This document shows, piece after piece, positions 13,904 to 20,494 of a stretch of 21,968 bases of DNA (the first letter of the stretch is position 1; each line of letters opens with the position of its first letter). Both the position numbers and the translations under genes were made by a program. The stretch is from Candidatus Aenigmatarchaeota archaeon (lineage in GTDB: Archaea; Aenigmatarchaeota; Aenigmatarchaeia; GW2011-AR5), in the NCBI GenBank assembly GCA_016187365.1, contig JACPJX010000048.1:1-21968 (forward strand). The letters run 5' to 3'. Below the pieces are notes generated by a model. That model was not told the origin of the DNA. It searched no databases and saw nothing but the letters and a program-made list of their open reading frames with translations.

Positions 13904-14916
13904 TCGAAATCAACGGCGCCGAAGGCGGGGGACAGATACTGCGCACGGCGCTTGCGCTTTCTGCGGTGACCGGCGAGCCGTGCAAAGTCACAAACATAAG
14001 GAAAGGCCGGCCCAATCCGGGCATGCAGGCCCAGCATCTGGAGGCGGCAAATGCCCTCGCCCAGTTGTGCAATGCGGAGGCATCCGGCCTTGCTATGCAT
14101 TCGACAGAGATAGGATTCATCCCCCATGAGATAAAAGGCGGGCAGATTTCTGTAGAAATTCCCACGGCAGGCTCCGTCTCCCTGGTCATGCAGGGAATCA
14201 TGATAGCGGCACTGGGCGCGAGAAAAGGTGTTTCGCTTCATGTGAGCGGCGGCGCGACGCACGGCAAATGGGCTCCGCCAGTTACATACGTGACAAACGT
14301 GCTGCTGCCTCTGATTGGAAAGATGGGTTATGAAGGCTACATAGATGTGGAGAATTACGGCTATTATCCGAGGGGCGGCGCGGAGATTTCATGCAGTTTT
14401 TTCCCGAAGAACCTGAAACCAGTTGAAATTCTGGAACGCGGCAGGATTCTTTCCGTGGAAGGCATCTCGCACGCCTCGAAACTGCTCGAGAAAGGCCGTG
14501 TCGCGGAGCGGCAGAAAAAGTCGTGCAGCGATTTCATGGAAAAATCGGGATTCGAGTGTAAAATATTTGATTCGTATTTCAGCACTTCCTGCGGGGGCTC
14601 TGCAGTGGACCTGTGGATAAAAACTGAAAATTCATTTCTTGGCGCCGACAGCCTTGGCGAAAGGGGAAAAAGCGCCGAGGAAGTCGGGAAGGAAGTTGCA
14701 AAAAAATCCGTTCATCTGCTGCAAAGCGGCGCCGTTCTTGACGAGCACGCCGAGGACCAGATCCTGCCTTACATGGCGCTTGCAGGCTCCGGGCACTTTC
14801 GCTATCATCATCTGACGCAGCACACGCGCACCAACATCTCTGTCATAGAGAAATTCCTCCACGTGAAGTTCTCGCTGGACGAGGAGGAAAAAATCATTTC
14901 GTGCGAGAAGTCATGA
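13900..14916 (+). CDS. rtcA: RNA 3'-terminal phosphate cyclase
   Basis: Converts RNA 3'-phosphate to a 2',3'-cyclic phosphate using ATP through a covalent histidine-AMP intermediate. The 338-residue protein starts MIEINGAEGGGQILRTALAL, the family signature. RKGRPNPGMQAQH and SGGATHGKWAPP follow, then YYPRGGAE. The nucleotidyl-accepting His283 is in LDEHAEDQILPYMALA, matching the E. coli RtcA active site. Length is normal. The ATG at 13900 overlaps the beta-CASP stop by four bases, which fixes the start. The nuclease would make RNA ends and RtcA modify them, a sensible RNA-repair or processing pair by inference. Its end overlaps the converging isomerase gene by six bases. Confidence 0.95.
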   Translation: MIEINGAEGGGQILRTALALSAVTGEPCKVTNIRKGRPNPGMQAQHLEAANALAQLCNAEASGLAMHSTEIGFIPHEIKGGQISVEIPTAGSVSLVMQGIMIAALGARKGVSLHVSGGATHGKWAPPVTYVTNVLLPLIGKMGYEGYIDVENYGYYPRGGAEISCSFFPKNLKPVEILERGRILSVEGISHASKLLEKGRVAERQKKSCSDFMEKSGFECKIFDSYFSTSCGGSAVDLWIKTENSFLGADSLGERGKSAEEVGKEVAKKSVHLLQSGAVLDEHAEDQILPYMALAGSGHFRYHHLTQHTRTNISVIEKFLHVKFSLDEEEKIISCEKS

Positions 14917-15474
14917 AAACTTCGCTTTGAGGCACTCCGCTATCGAGTGGCATATGAATGAATGCACGGGTTCTATTATCGTGTAGTCGTTGTCATCCAC
15001 AACAATGCAGTGCCTGGCTGTTTTCACGAGCATGCCGCCCGCCGAGCCCGTCAGCCCGATTGTGGTTGCGCCTTTTTCGTTTGCGTATTCAACGACCTTT
15101 ATGATGTTGCGCGAATTGCCCTTCGAGCTTATTGCTATGAGGATATCACGCTCATTGGCGTTGTGGATCCTGAGCTGCTCCAAGAAGACGTCGTCATATG
15201 AAACGTCATTTGAGATTGCTGTCATAAGTGGTATGTTCACGGTAAGCGGTACCACATTGAACTTCTTTCTTGGCTTCGTGTACATAACAAGGTCGTTGGA
15301 GAAATGCGACGCTATGGAGGCGCTTCCGCCGTTGCCGCATATGAAGGTTCTCCCGTCGGTGCCGTATGCGTTCAGGATAACTTTCACAATTTCGTCTATC
15401 CTTTGTTGCTCTAGGGAATTCAGAGCCCCTATATACCTCTGCCTCATTTCCTGGAACATGATGATTTCTTGCAT
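14911..15474 (-). CDS. gmhA: SIS-domain sugar isomerase, GmhA-like (sedoheptulose-7-P isomerase)
   Basis: 187 residues with the GmhA/DiaA form of the SIS fold. A helical N-terminus precedes FICGNGGSASIASHFSND, then TAISNDVSYDDVFLEQL, the sugar-phosphate loop AISSKGNSRNIIKVVEYA, and a C-terminal IIEPVHSFICHSIAE. GmhA turns sedoheptulose 7-phosphate into D-glycero-D-manno-heptose 7-phosphate. The C-terminal His pattern (VHxxxxH) is kept. The Glu of GmhA's AAEL region appears to be Asp (SNDL), so exact activity is uncertain; DiaA-like or another ketose isomerase is possible. The HddA-like kinase and nucleotidyltransferases nearby support a heptose route. An alternative start at 15459 has a better-placed TATA-like TTTTTAGTAA. 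Confidence 0.75.
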   Translation of the reverse strand: MQEIIMFQEMRQRYIGALNSLEQQRIDEIVKVILNAYGTDGRTFICGNGGSASIASHFSNDLVMYTKPRKKFNVVPLTVNIPLMTAISNDVSYDDVFLEQLRIHNANERDILIAISSKGNSRNIIKVVEYANEKGATTIGLTGSAGGMLVKTARHCIVVDDNDYTIIEPVHSFICHSIAECLKAKFS

Positions 15475-15527
15475 GGAAGTTACTAAAAACGGCGTGTATG
15501 ATTATTTCTTCCCTGCGCCCTTTCGCT

Positions 15528-16175
15528 TCACACCGTTGAACTCTTCTGCTTCAGGGCCATAGCCTGCTTTATGACGAAGCCGATGCCGCCTATCTTTATG
15601 CTGCCGTGACCGGGGAAAAGGTATGAAACCTTCAGTTCGGAAAGCTTCTTCAGTGATTTCATCATATCTTCCATGCTCCCGCCTGGGAGGTCCGTGCGGC
15701 CGAAATTGCCCTCGAAAATGGTGTCGCCTGATATCAGTATGCATTTCTCCCTCTCGTAGAGGCATACCGACCCTGGCGTGTGGCCGGGCGTGTGCAGAAT
15801 CTCGAACCTGAAGTTCTTCGTCTTTATGACGCCCTTTTCTTTCAGGACGCTGTCGACAGTCGTTATCCTCGGCTTCTCGCCGAACATCTCAGCCAGCGTA
15901 TTCCCGTTCTCCATGTATTCCCTGTCCTTGGAATGGATGCATATCTCGGCGCCCAGCCAGTCCCTAAATTTTTTGCTCCCTCCTGTATGGTCGAAATGAT
16001 AGTGCGTGTTTATTATGCTCTTCAGCGCCGACGTGTCGGTCTTCTCCATTTCCCCCTTCATTTCAGGGAAGAATTTGCCTGTTCCGGCGTCTATCATGAC
16101 CTCGCCGTCTATGACGTATACGTTGCAGTCCTCGTCAATCCCCTGCAGAAGGTGGATGTTTTTGTATATCAGCAT
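15528..16175 (-). CDS. MBL-fold hydrolase, glyoxalase II-like
   Basis: About 215 residues with a complete metal site: HYHFDH (58-63), then HTPGHTPGSV, SGDTIFEG with the bridging Asp, and FPGHG near the end. This is the GloB/YcbL type of MBL, which commonly hydrolyses thioesters such as S-lactoylglutathione. In archaea the thiol partner is usually unknown, so the substrate is open. The start at 16175 is favoured over an ATG five codons upstream because TATAAAAAA ends 21 bases before it. The gene follows the DUF2797 gene on the same strand and its TATA box overlaps that gene's stop codon. Confidence 0.85.
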   Translation of the reverse strand: MLIYKNIHLLQGIDEDCNVYVIDGEVMIDAGTGKFFPEMKGEMEKTDTSALKSIINTHYHFDHTGGSKKFRDWLGAEICIHSKDREYMENGNTLAEMFGEKPRITTVDSVLKEKGVIKTKNFRFEILHTPGHTPGSVCLYEREKCILISGDTIFEGNFGRTDLPGGSMEDMMKSLKKLSELKVSYLFPGHGSIKIGGIGFVIKQAMALKQKSSTV

Positions 16176-16195
16176 GATATATATGATCATCTAAA

Positions 16196-16204
16196 TTTTT
16201 TATA
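16196..16204 (-). promoter_or_regulatory. TATA box of the GloB-like gene
   Basis: The minus strand reads TATAAAAAA, 21-29 bases before the ATG at 16175, overlapping the TAA that ends the upstream gene. Confidence 0.6.
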
Positions 16205-17021
16205 GTGGATTCTCGCTGGCAACACCGATAATGACTTGCCTTCCTATGAGCCTGTGCGCATTCACCGAATGGAGGCCTGTTGCGTTCCTGAATATCAATA
16301 TGCCGCCCTTTGCCGCCGCCACAGAGCCTTCTATCACTGCCCCCTCTTCGGCCTCCATCATCGAAGGCTCGGAGATTATACGCTCCAGCCTGTAATAGTT
16401 CCTCATGTCGTATATCTCCGGCGGCATGAGATACTTGTTGAACCCGCTGTTTCTCAGTTTTCCTATCGAAAGCGTTATTCTCTCGATGCAGGTGTTGGGG
16501 TTGCAGAAAAGGTTCCTGGCCTTGTCCTTCGAGGCCACCCTGTCGGCTATCCCGAGATGCCTTCTGATGTCCTGTTCCACGCGCCTGACATCCTTCCCGT
16601 CCCTCACCCGCGCGATTTTCGCGCCGAAATCGGCTCCCTGTTCCACGAGCCTCTCGATGAGGCGCCTTTCGAACGATATCCCTACTTTCAGTATGCTGTC
16701 GAATGACGCGAGGTATATGAAATAATTGTTTTCTTTGCACGAATCGCGCTGCCTGGGGTTTATGCATTCCGTTCCGGTGCACTGGATGCAATTGAAGAAA
16801 TCATCTTTCATCCTGCATTCATTGCACATGTATCCGTATTCTATCCTGGAATTGCATTCGTGCCGCTTCCCGTTCTCTGTGTATCCCGTGCAGATTTTTC
16901 CCCCTACCCTGATCGATAATGCGGCGCCGAAAAGTTTCATCTTAGAGCCGTCTGACATGATGAAGAACGGCTCGTATCCGGATTCGCCCTCCCTCCATGA
17001 ATACTTCATTATCTGCATCAT
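16200..17021 (-). CDS. DUF2797 protein with GIY-YIG-like core and Cys cluster
   Basis: 273 residues. The N-terminal part has eight cysteines (44, 56, 66, 69, 78, 81, 86, 95), including CNEC, CIQC and a final C-x8-C, which looks like two zinc sites. The middle has YFIYLASF (100-107), KVGIS (112-116), RRLIERLVEQGAD (119-131), a pattern resembling the GIY-YIG nuclease core (Tyr, Tyr, Gly, then Arg and Glu). I assign it to DUF2797 from memory of this layout. No function is established to my knowledge; nucleic-acid binding or cutting is inference. It starts one base after the stop of the 145-aa gene, so the two are probably translated together. Confidence 0.75.
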   Translation of the reverse strand: MMQIMKYSWREGESGYEPFFIMSDGSKMKLFGAALSIRVGGKICTGYTENGKRHECNSRIEYGYMCNECRMKDDFFNCIQCTGTECINPRQRDSCKENNYFIYLASFDSILKVGISFERRLIERLVEQGADFGAKIARVRDGKDVRRVEQDIRRHLGIADRVASKDKARNLFCNPNTCIERITLSIGKLRNSGFNKYLMPPEIYDMRNYYRLERIISEPSMMEAEEGAVIEGSVAAAKGGILIFRNATGLHSVNAHRLIGRQVIIGVASENPL

Positions 17022-17022
17022 G

Positions 17023-17460
17023 TCACGCCCTCATGGCCGATTTTATGAAATTCAGGTCGTCTTTGTTATTTAACGCAGGCCTCACGGCATCCATGCAGTC
17101 TTCTTTCGTTTCTACCGTATGGACATAATAAAGGTAGAAAAGGTCGTCGTAATAGCCGTTCCTTGCCATGACCTTGTTTGTTTCTATGTCGTCTTCCGTC
17201 CCCAGCACGGCCTTGAACAGCTGCCTGGTTATCAGTGCTCTTGTTCCTTTTTCGTCGAGATCCCGGAGGAACGGGCTGTCATGGTCGATGCAGATTATAG
17301 CAGTGCTGCCGGCGCCAAGCCCGAAGGTGGAGTCCCTCAGGTGAAATTCGACAACCTCAAACTTCAGCGGCATCGGGAACCTGAAAATGGCATCGTCAAA
17401 AATTTTCGAGGCGAACCTGTATATTTTGTCGTCTGCTATGGACTTTTTTTGGATTCGCAT
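17023..17460 (-). CDS. Uncharacterised 145-aa protein, possible inactive minizincin
   Basis: I do not recognise it with certainty. An N-terminal basic helix is followed by beta-like segments (FEVVEFHLRD, AIICIDHDSPFL) and then ALITRQLFKAVLG with DIETNKVMARNGYYDDL. That helix followed by an acidic, Asn-containing helix and a KGYxxxL-like tail resembles small archaeal zinc peptidases. The HExxH expected at residues 79-83 is RQLFK, so no metal site remains. This likeness is weak inference. No signal peptide is visible. It leads a two-gene unit with the DUF2797 gene. A TATA box TTATTTATT lies 20-28 bases before its ATG. Confidence 0.65.
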   Translation of the reverse strand: MRIQKKSIADDKIYRFASKIFDDAIFRFPMPLKFEVVEFHLRDSTFGLGAGSTAIICIDHDSPFLRDLDEKGTRALITRQLFKAVLGTEDDIETNKVMARNGYYDDLFYLYYVHTVETKEDCMDAVRPALNNKDDLNFIKSAMRA

Positions 17461-17479
17461 GCTATTATTTTGCCGCCGG

Positions 17480-17488
17480 AATAAATAA
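17480..17488 (-). promoter_or_regulatory. TATA box of the 17460 gene
   Basis: The minus strand reads TTATTTATT, 20-28 bases before the ATG at 17460, within the 29-base gap after the upstream nucleotidyltransferase. It divides the minus-strand run into at least two transcription units. Confidence 0.6.
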
Positions 17489-17489
17489 C

Positions 17490-18179
17490 TTATCTGAACA
17501 TCGTTCTTGCTTTTTCCAGCGTCTCGAATGTGCCGATGTCGATGAGTTTTTCGATCTCGAAGGCGTAGAGCCTCTCGCCGGCTTTCAGCATGGCAGGGAA
17601 GACGTCCTTCCCGAAGTCGCAGAAGCCTTCCGTTATGTACCTGAAGACGGAAGGCTCCAGCATATAGACGGCCCCGCTGGCAAGATTTGACTTCGGCTTT
17701 TCAGGCTTCTCTTCGAAAGACACAATCCTTCCGTCGCTGTCGGTCTCCACGATGCCTTTCGATTCCGGCTTGTCCTGTTCCCTGTAGACCCCTATGGTGG
17801 CCGCCGCCTTTTTTTGCCTGTGGAATTTGGCCATTGACGTGATGTCGGCGTTCGTCATGTTGTCCCCGTATACCAGAACAAACGTGCCGTCGAGGAAATT
17901 CCCGAGTTGCGCTATCCCGCCTGCCGTTCCTACAAGCTCCTTCTCCACGGTATAGACTATGTTGACTCCGAAATCCCCGCCTTCCCGGAAATATTCGTGT
18001 ATGGAACTGGCGAGGTGGTGCGTCGTTATTATTATGTCCTTTATGCCGTGGCTTTTGAGCAGTTCTATTATGTGCTCCAGTATGGGCTTGCCTCCGACGT
18101 CTATCATGACCTTTGGCGTCTTCTCGGTCAGCGGCAGGAGCCGCGTGCCCTTCCCGGCCGCGATTATTACGCCTTTCAT
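17490..18179 (-). CDS. Sugar-phosphate nucleotidyltransferase (HddC/ManC-like)
   Basis: 229 residues that activate a sugar 1-phosphate with an NTP. The complete signature is present: AAGKGTRLLPLT with Arg13, then TPKVMIDVGGKP with Lys23. GTAGGIAQL forms the base/sugar pocket, YGDN has metal-binding Asp106, EEKPEKPKSN is present, and LIDIGT has the second metal Asp214. It is a short form without the C-terminal beta-helix. In this neighbourhood a guanylyl- or other nucleotidyltransferase for heptose 1-phosphate (HddC) is the best guess; a mannose 1-phosphate enzyme is possible. Its ATG overlaps the stop of the upstream paralogue by four bases, so it is made together with that fusion protein. 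Confidence 0.88.
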   Translation of the reverse strand: MKGVIIAAGKGTRLLPLTEKTPKVMIDVGGKPILEHIIELLKSHGIKDIIITTHHLASSIHEYFREGGDFGVNIVYTVEKELVGTAGGIAQLGNFLDGTFVLVYGDNMTNADITSMAKFHRQKKAAATIGVYREQDKPESKGIVETDSDGRIVSFEEKPEKPKSNLASGAVYMLEPSVFRYITEGFCDFGKDVFPAMLKAGERLYAFEIEKLIDIGTFETLEKARTMFR

Positions 18180-19003
18180 TTCATCTCCTTCAGGGTTTTT
18201 ATCGCCCTTTCATATCCGTCATGTGTCCCGGCGTCAAGGACGATGCCGTCGTATACGTATCCTGAAAGCTGGTTTTCCCTTGAAAGCCGGCTGAAAAGCT
18301 CTTCTATCATGAACTTCTGGCGGGTGACGAAATCCGGCACCTCGGGCTCAAAAATGCACATGCCTGCATTTATTATGTTCGACCTGCTCTTCGCCGGCTT
18401 TTCCGAGAATTTTACAACGGAATTTCCCCTCATCACGGCCACGCCGAAGTTTTTTGTGTCCGGCGATGTAGACAGGAGGACGGTTGCAAGCCTCTTTTCC
18501 CTCTTGTGGAACTCGTGCATCTCGTATATGTCCGGGTTGACAAGCGTGTCTACATTAAGCATTATGAAGCTGTTTTTTATGAAATCCTTTGCAGGCTTCA
18601 GGCATCCGGCGGTGCCGGACGGTCTGTCCTCCGTTATATATTCTATGTTCACGCCGAATTTCGACCCGTTGCCGAAATGCTCGATGACCTTCTCCTTCAT
18701 GTAGCCAACCGAGATTACTAGGTTCGTTATGTCGTATTTCTTGAGCATCCGTATCTGGTGCTCCAGAATCGGCCGCCCGTTTATCGGTATTAGCGGCTTT
18801 GGTATTTCATACGTTATCGGCCTGAGGCTGATGCCTTCGCCGCCGGCAAGTATGAGGGCGGTGTCCATTCCTGTGCGCGTGAAAGCCTTTGAAAGAAGCG
18901 TCTCTATGGCATGGGACCTGTTCCTTATGCTGCGCTTATCGACCATCCTGTCTATCCTCTTGAGCATGTCGTGCTTCAGCGTTATCGTGACCCTTTCTAC
19001 CAT
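18176..19003 (-). CDS. Ribbon-helix-helix domain fused to a degenerate sugar nucleotidyltransferase
   Basis: 275 residues in two parts. Residues 1-45 form a ribbon-helix-helix DNA-binding domain: strand ERVTITL, helix KHDMLKRIDRMVDKR, and helix RNRSHAIETLLSKAF. From 46 on it is a nucleotidyltransferase: LILAGGEGISLRPIT (50-64), PKPLIPINGRP with Lys69, GTAGCLKPA, NVDTL with Asp152, EKPAKSRSN, and LDAGT with Asp258. The signature GxGTRL is GEGISL, so the conserved Thr and the phosphate-binding Arg are Ile58 and Ser59. Metal Asps and Lys remain, so it may bind sugar or nucleotide poorly or without turnover. I infer a ligand-sensing regulator; a bifunctional enzyme-regulator is possible. It lies divergent from the kinase gene over repeats that may be its operator, and overlaps the active paralogue. 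Confidence 0.85.
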   Translation of the reverse strand: MVERVTITLKHDMLKRIDRMVDKRSIRNRSHAIETLLSKAFTRTGMDTALILAGGEGISLRPITYEIPKPLIPINGRPILEHQIRMLKKYDITNLVISVGYMKEKVIEHFGNGSKFGVNIEYITEDRPSGTAGCLKPAKDFIKNSFIMLNVDTLVNPDIYEMHEFHKREKRLATVLLSTSPDTKNFGVAVMRGNSVVKFSEKPAKSRSNIINAGMCIFEPEVPDFVTRQKFMIEELFSRLSRENQLSGYVYDGIVLDAGTHDGYERAIKTLKEMK

Positions 19004-19040
19004 TCATACCGCCTTTCAGAATTGTATGAAAAGGTATGAA
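19003..19040. promoter_or_regulatory. Candidate operator: three GTATGAA repeats
   Basis: TTCATACC at 19003-19010 is the exact inverse of GGTATGAA at 19033-19040. A further GTATGAA at 19024-19030 lies 10 bases, one helical turn, from that at 19034-19040. The cluster ends just before the kinase TATA-like box and overlaps the region where the divergent gene's promoter must lie. Ribbon-helix-helix dimers typically bind such short repeats as tetramers. Confidence 0.5.
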
Positions 19041-19044
19041 AGTC

Positions 19045-19054
19045 AAATTATTTA
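19045..19054 (+). promoter_or_regulatory. TATA box of the HddA-like kinase gene
   Basis: AAATTATTTA, 24-33 bases before the ATG at 19078. This supports that start over an ATG 14 codons upstream at 19036, which lies before the box. Confidence 0.65.
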
Positions 19055-19077
19055 AGCAAAGCGCGGATAGTCTGCTT

Positions 19078-20130
19078 ATGATAATCAGGAGCAGGTCGCC
19101 CGTGAGGATATCATTCGCCGGCGGCGGAACCGACGTGCCTCCGTATCCGGAGCAGAAGGGCGGGTGCGTTCTGTCGGCGACGATAAACAAGTACGCCTAT
19201 TCGACGCTGGAAAGCCGGGGCGACGGCGAGATACACATCCATTCAGCCGATTTCCTGAAAAGCCTTTCATTCAGGAATGCCGAAGACATGACGTACAACA
19301 GCGAGCTTGACCTGCTGAAGGCCGTCATAAAGAGGATGAATCCATCGATAGGGATGAACATATTCATGAGATGCGACGTGCCGCCAAAGTCCGGCCTCGG
19401 CAGCAGCGCCGCCGCCTTCAGCGCCATGATAGGTCTTTTCAACCACATGAAAATGGAAAGGAAGATGACCGATTACGAGGTCGCGGAGCTCGCATACACC
19501 CTTGAAAGGGACGAACTCAAGGTCGGCCGCGGCAGGCAGGACCAGTATGCTACCGTGTTTGGGGGCATAAACTTCATCGAATTCGGCAGGGACTGGGTCA
19601 GGGTGAACCCTCTCCGCATCAAGAAGGACCACATGCTTGAGCTCGAAAAGCACCTGGTCCTGGCGTACATAAAGCCGCGCCATGGCACAAGCAACAACAT
19701 AATAGACGACCAGACCAGGCGCTATCTTTCAGGCGATGCCTCCACTGTAGAGGGCTTTGACAGGGCGAAGGAAGTCGCGGTAGAGATGAGATACGCCCTG
19801 CTTCGCGGCGACCTGATGCGGTTCGGCGAACTACTCAACGAAGGCTGGGAGGCCAAGAAGAAGTTCTCGCCGATGATATCCAGCAGGCACATTGACGACA
19901 TCTACGAAATGGCTAGAAGGAACGGCGCGCTCGGCGGTAAGATCACCGGCGCCGGCGGATCCGGTTTTTTCCTTTTTTTCTGCGAGCCTAACAGGGAGCA
20001 CATCCTTTCCGAGTCCCTTGAGAATCACGGCCTGCGGCCGATGACATTCACTTTTGACATGGACGGTCTGCAGACATGGGACGTTAGTGAATATCAGGAA
20101 ATTTCGAAGAAATTTCCTGTGTCTTCGTGA
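19078..20130 (+). CDS. hddA: GHMP kinase, D-glycero-D-manno-heptose 7-phosphate kinase-like
   Basis: 350 residues. GHMP kinases phosphorylate small sugars or alcohols. Here the N-terminal RSPVRISFAGGGTDVPPY (6-23) is the signature of the HddA/fucokinase-type subgroup. The ATP loop is PPKSGLGSSAAAFSAM (102-117), RGRQDQYATVFGGIN (151-165) forms the sugar-side active site, and the third motif is KITGAGGSGFFLFF (288-301). HddA makes heptose 1,7-bisphosphate; a phosphatase (GmhB) must follow in that route and is not in this window. The substrate assignment rests on motif likeness plus the nearby isomerase and nucleotidyltransferases. The promoter is shared with, and divergent from, the RHH fusion gene. 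A small gene follows after 12 bases. Confidence 0.85.
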   Translation: MIIRSRSPVRISFAGGGTDVPPYPEQKGGCVLSATINKYAYSTLESRGDGEIHIHSADFLKSLSFRNAEDMTYNSELDLLKAVIKRMNPSIGMNIFMRCDVPPKSGLGSSAAAFSAMIGLFNHMKMERKMTDYEVAELAYTLERDELKVGRGRQDQYATVFGGINFIEFGRDWVRVNPLRIKKDHMLELEKHLVLAYIKPRHGTSNNIIDDQTRRYLSGDASTVEGFDRAKEVAVEMRYALLRGDLMRFGELLNEGWEAKKKFSPMISSRHIDDIYEMARRNGALGGKITGAGGSGFFLFFCEPNREHILSESLENHGLRPMTFTFDMDGLQTWDVSEYQEISKKFPVSS

Positions 20131-20134
20131 GGTG
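20128..20134 (+). promoter_or_regulatory. Shine-Dalgarno site of the 20143 gene
   Basis: TGAGGTG overlaps the TGA stop of the kinase and lies 8 bases before the ATG at 20143. It is a strong match that supports the small downstream gene as real and cotranscribed. Confidence 0.7.
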
Positions 20135-20142
20135 TTGAGAAT

Positions 20143-20409
20143 ATGTTGAGTGCATACATGGAATTCATGAGCGCTGTAAGAAAACTCCGGGTGGGGGAGA
20201 AAAGGGTCGTGCCTATAGGAGTATATCCCGGAAGAACGGAAATCCGGATGACGGCCAGAGGCCCGGTGGCGGTCTATTCGAATGGAAGCGATTCAGGTCT
20301 GGAAAGGGTTTTCCTGACAGGGGCGCTTCCGGAACCGTGGGCCGCAGCACGCTGTATCAGCGAATATGACCTGAGGAGAGCGACGGAAAGGCTTTCATCC
20401 AACACTTAA
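20143..20409 (+). CDS. Uncharacterised 88-aa protein downstream of the kinase
   Basis: I do not recognise it. It starts MLSAYMEFMSAVRKLRVGEKR. A beta-rich middle follows (VVPIGVYPGRTEIRMTARGPVAVY), then SGLERVFLTGALPEP and a short helix DLRRATERLS. No signal peptide, membrane segment or metal motif is visible. The good ribosome-binding site and the 12-base spacing after the kinase make it a likely operon member. It may be a small partner in the sugar pathway, by position only. Confidence 0.6.
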   Translation: MLSAYMEFMSAVRKLRVGEKRVVPIGVYPGRTEIRMTARGPVAVYSNGSDSGLERVFLTGALPEPWAAARCISEYDLRRATERLSSNT

Positions 20410-20465
20410 AAAGAATTCTGCAGATTTGACTTTTTATTTCTATGAATGCACCAATTTCAGGCGCC

Positions 20466-20474
20466 TATAAAAAG
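20466..20474 (+). promoter_or_regulatory. TATA box of the epimerase gene
   Basis: TATAAAAAG, 21-29 bases before the ATG at 20495, an almost ideal leaderless arrangement. The word aaaaagaattc, which overlaps this box, also occurs about 60 bases upstream after the stop of the previous gene. Confidence 0.75.
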
Positions 20475-20494
20475 AATTCCATCAATGGGTAAAA

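Noticed and set aside
20412..20492. A possible 16-codon leader peptide starting at 20442 before the epimerase
   Set aside because: The TATA box at 20466 lies downstream of its start, so the epimerase transcript would not include it; no stem-loop or riboswitch-like structure was seen.
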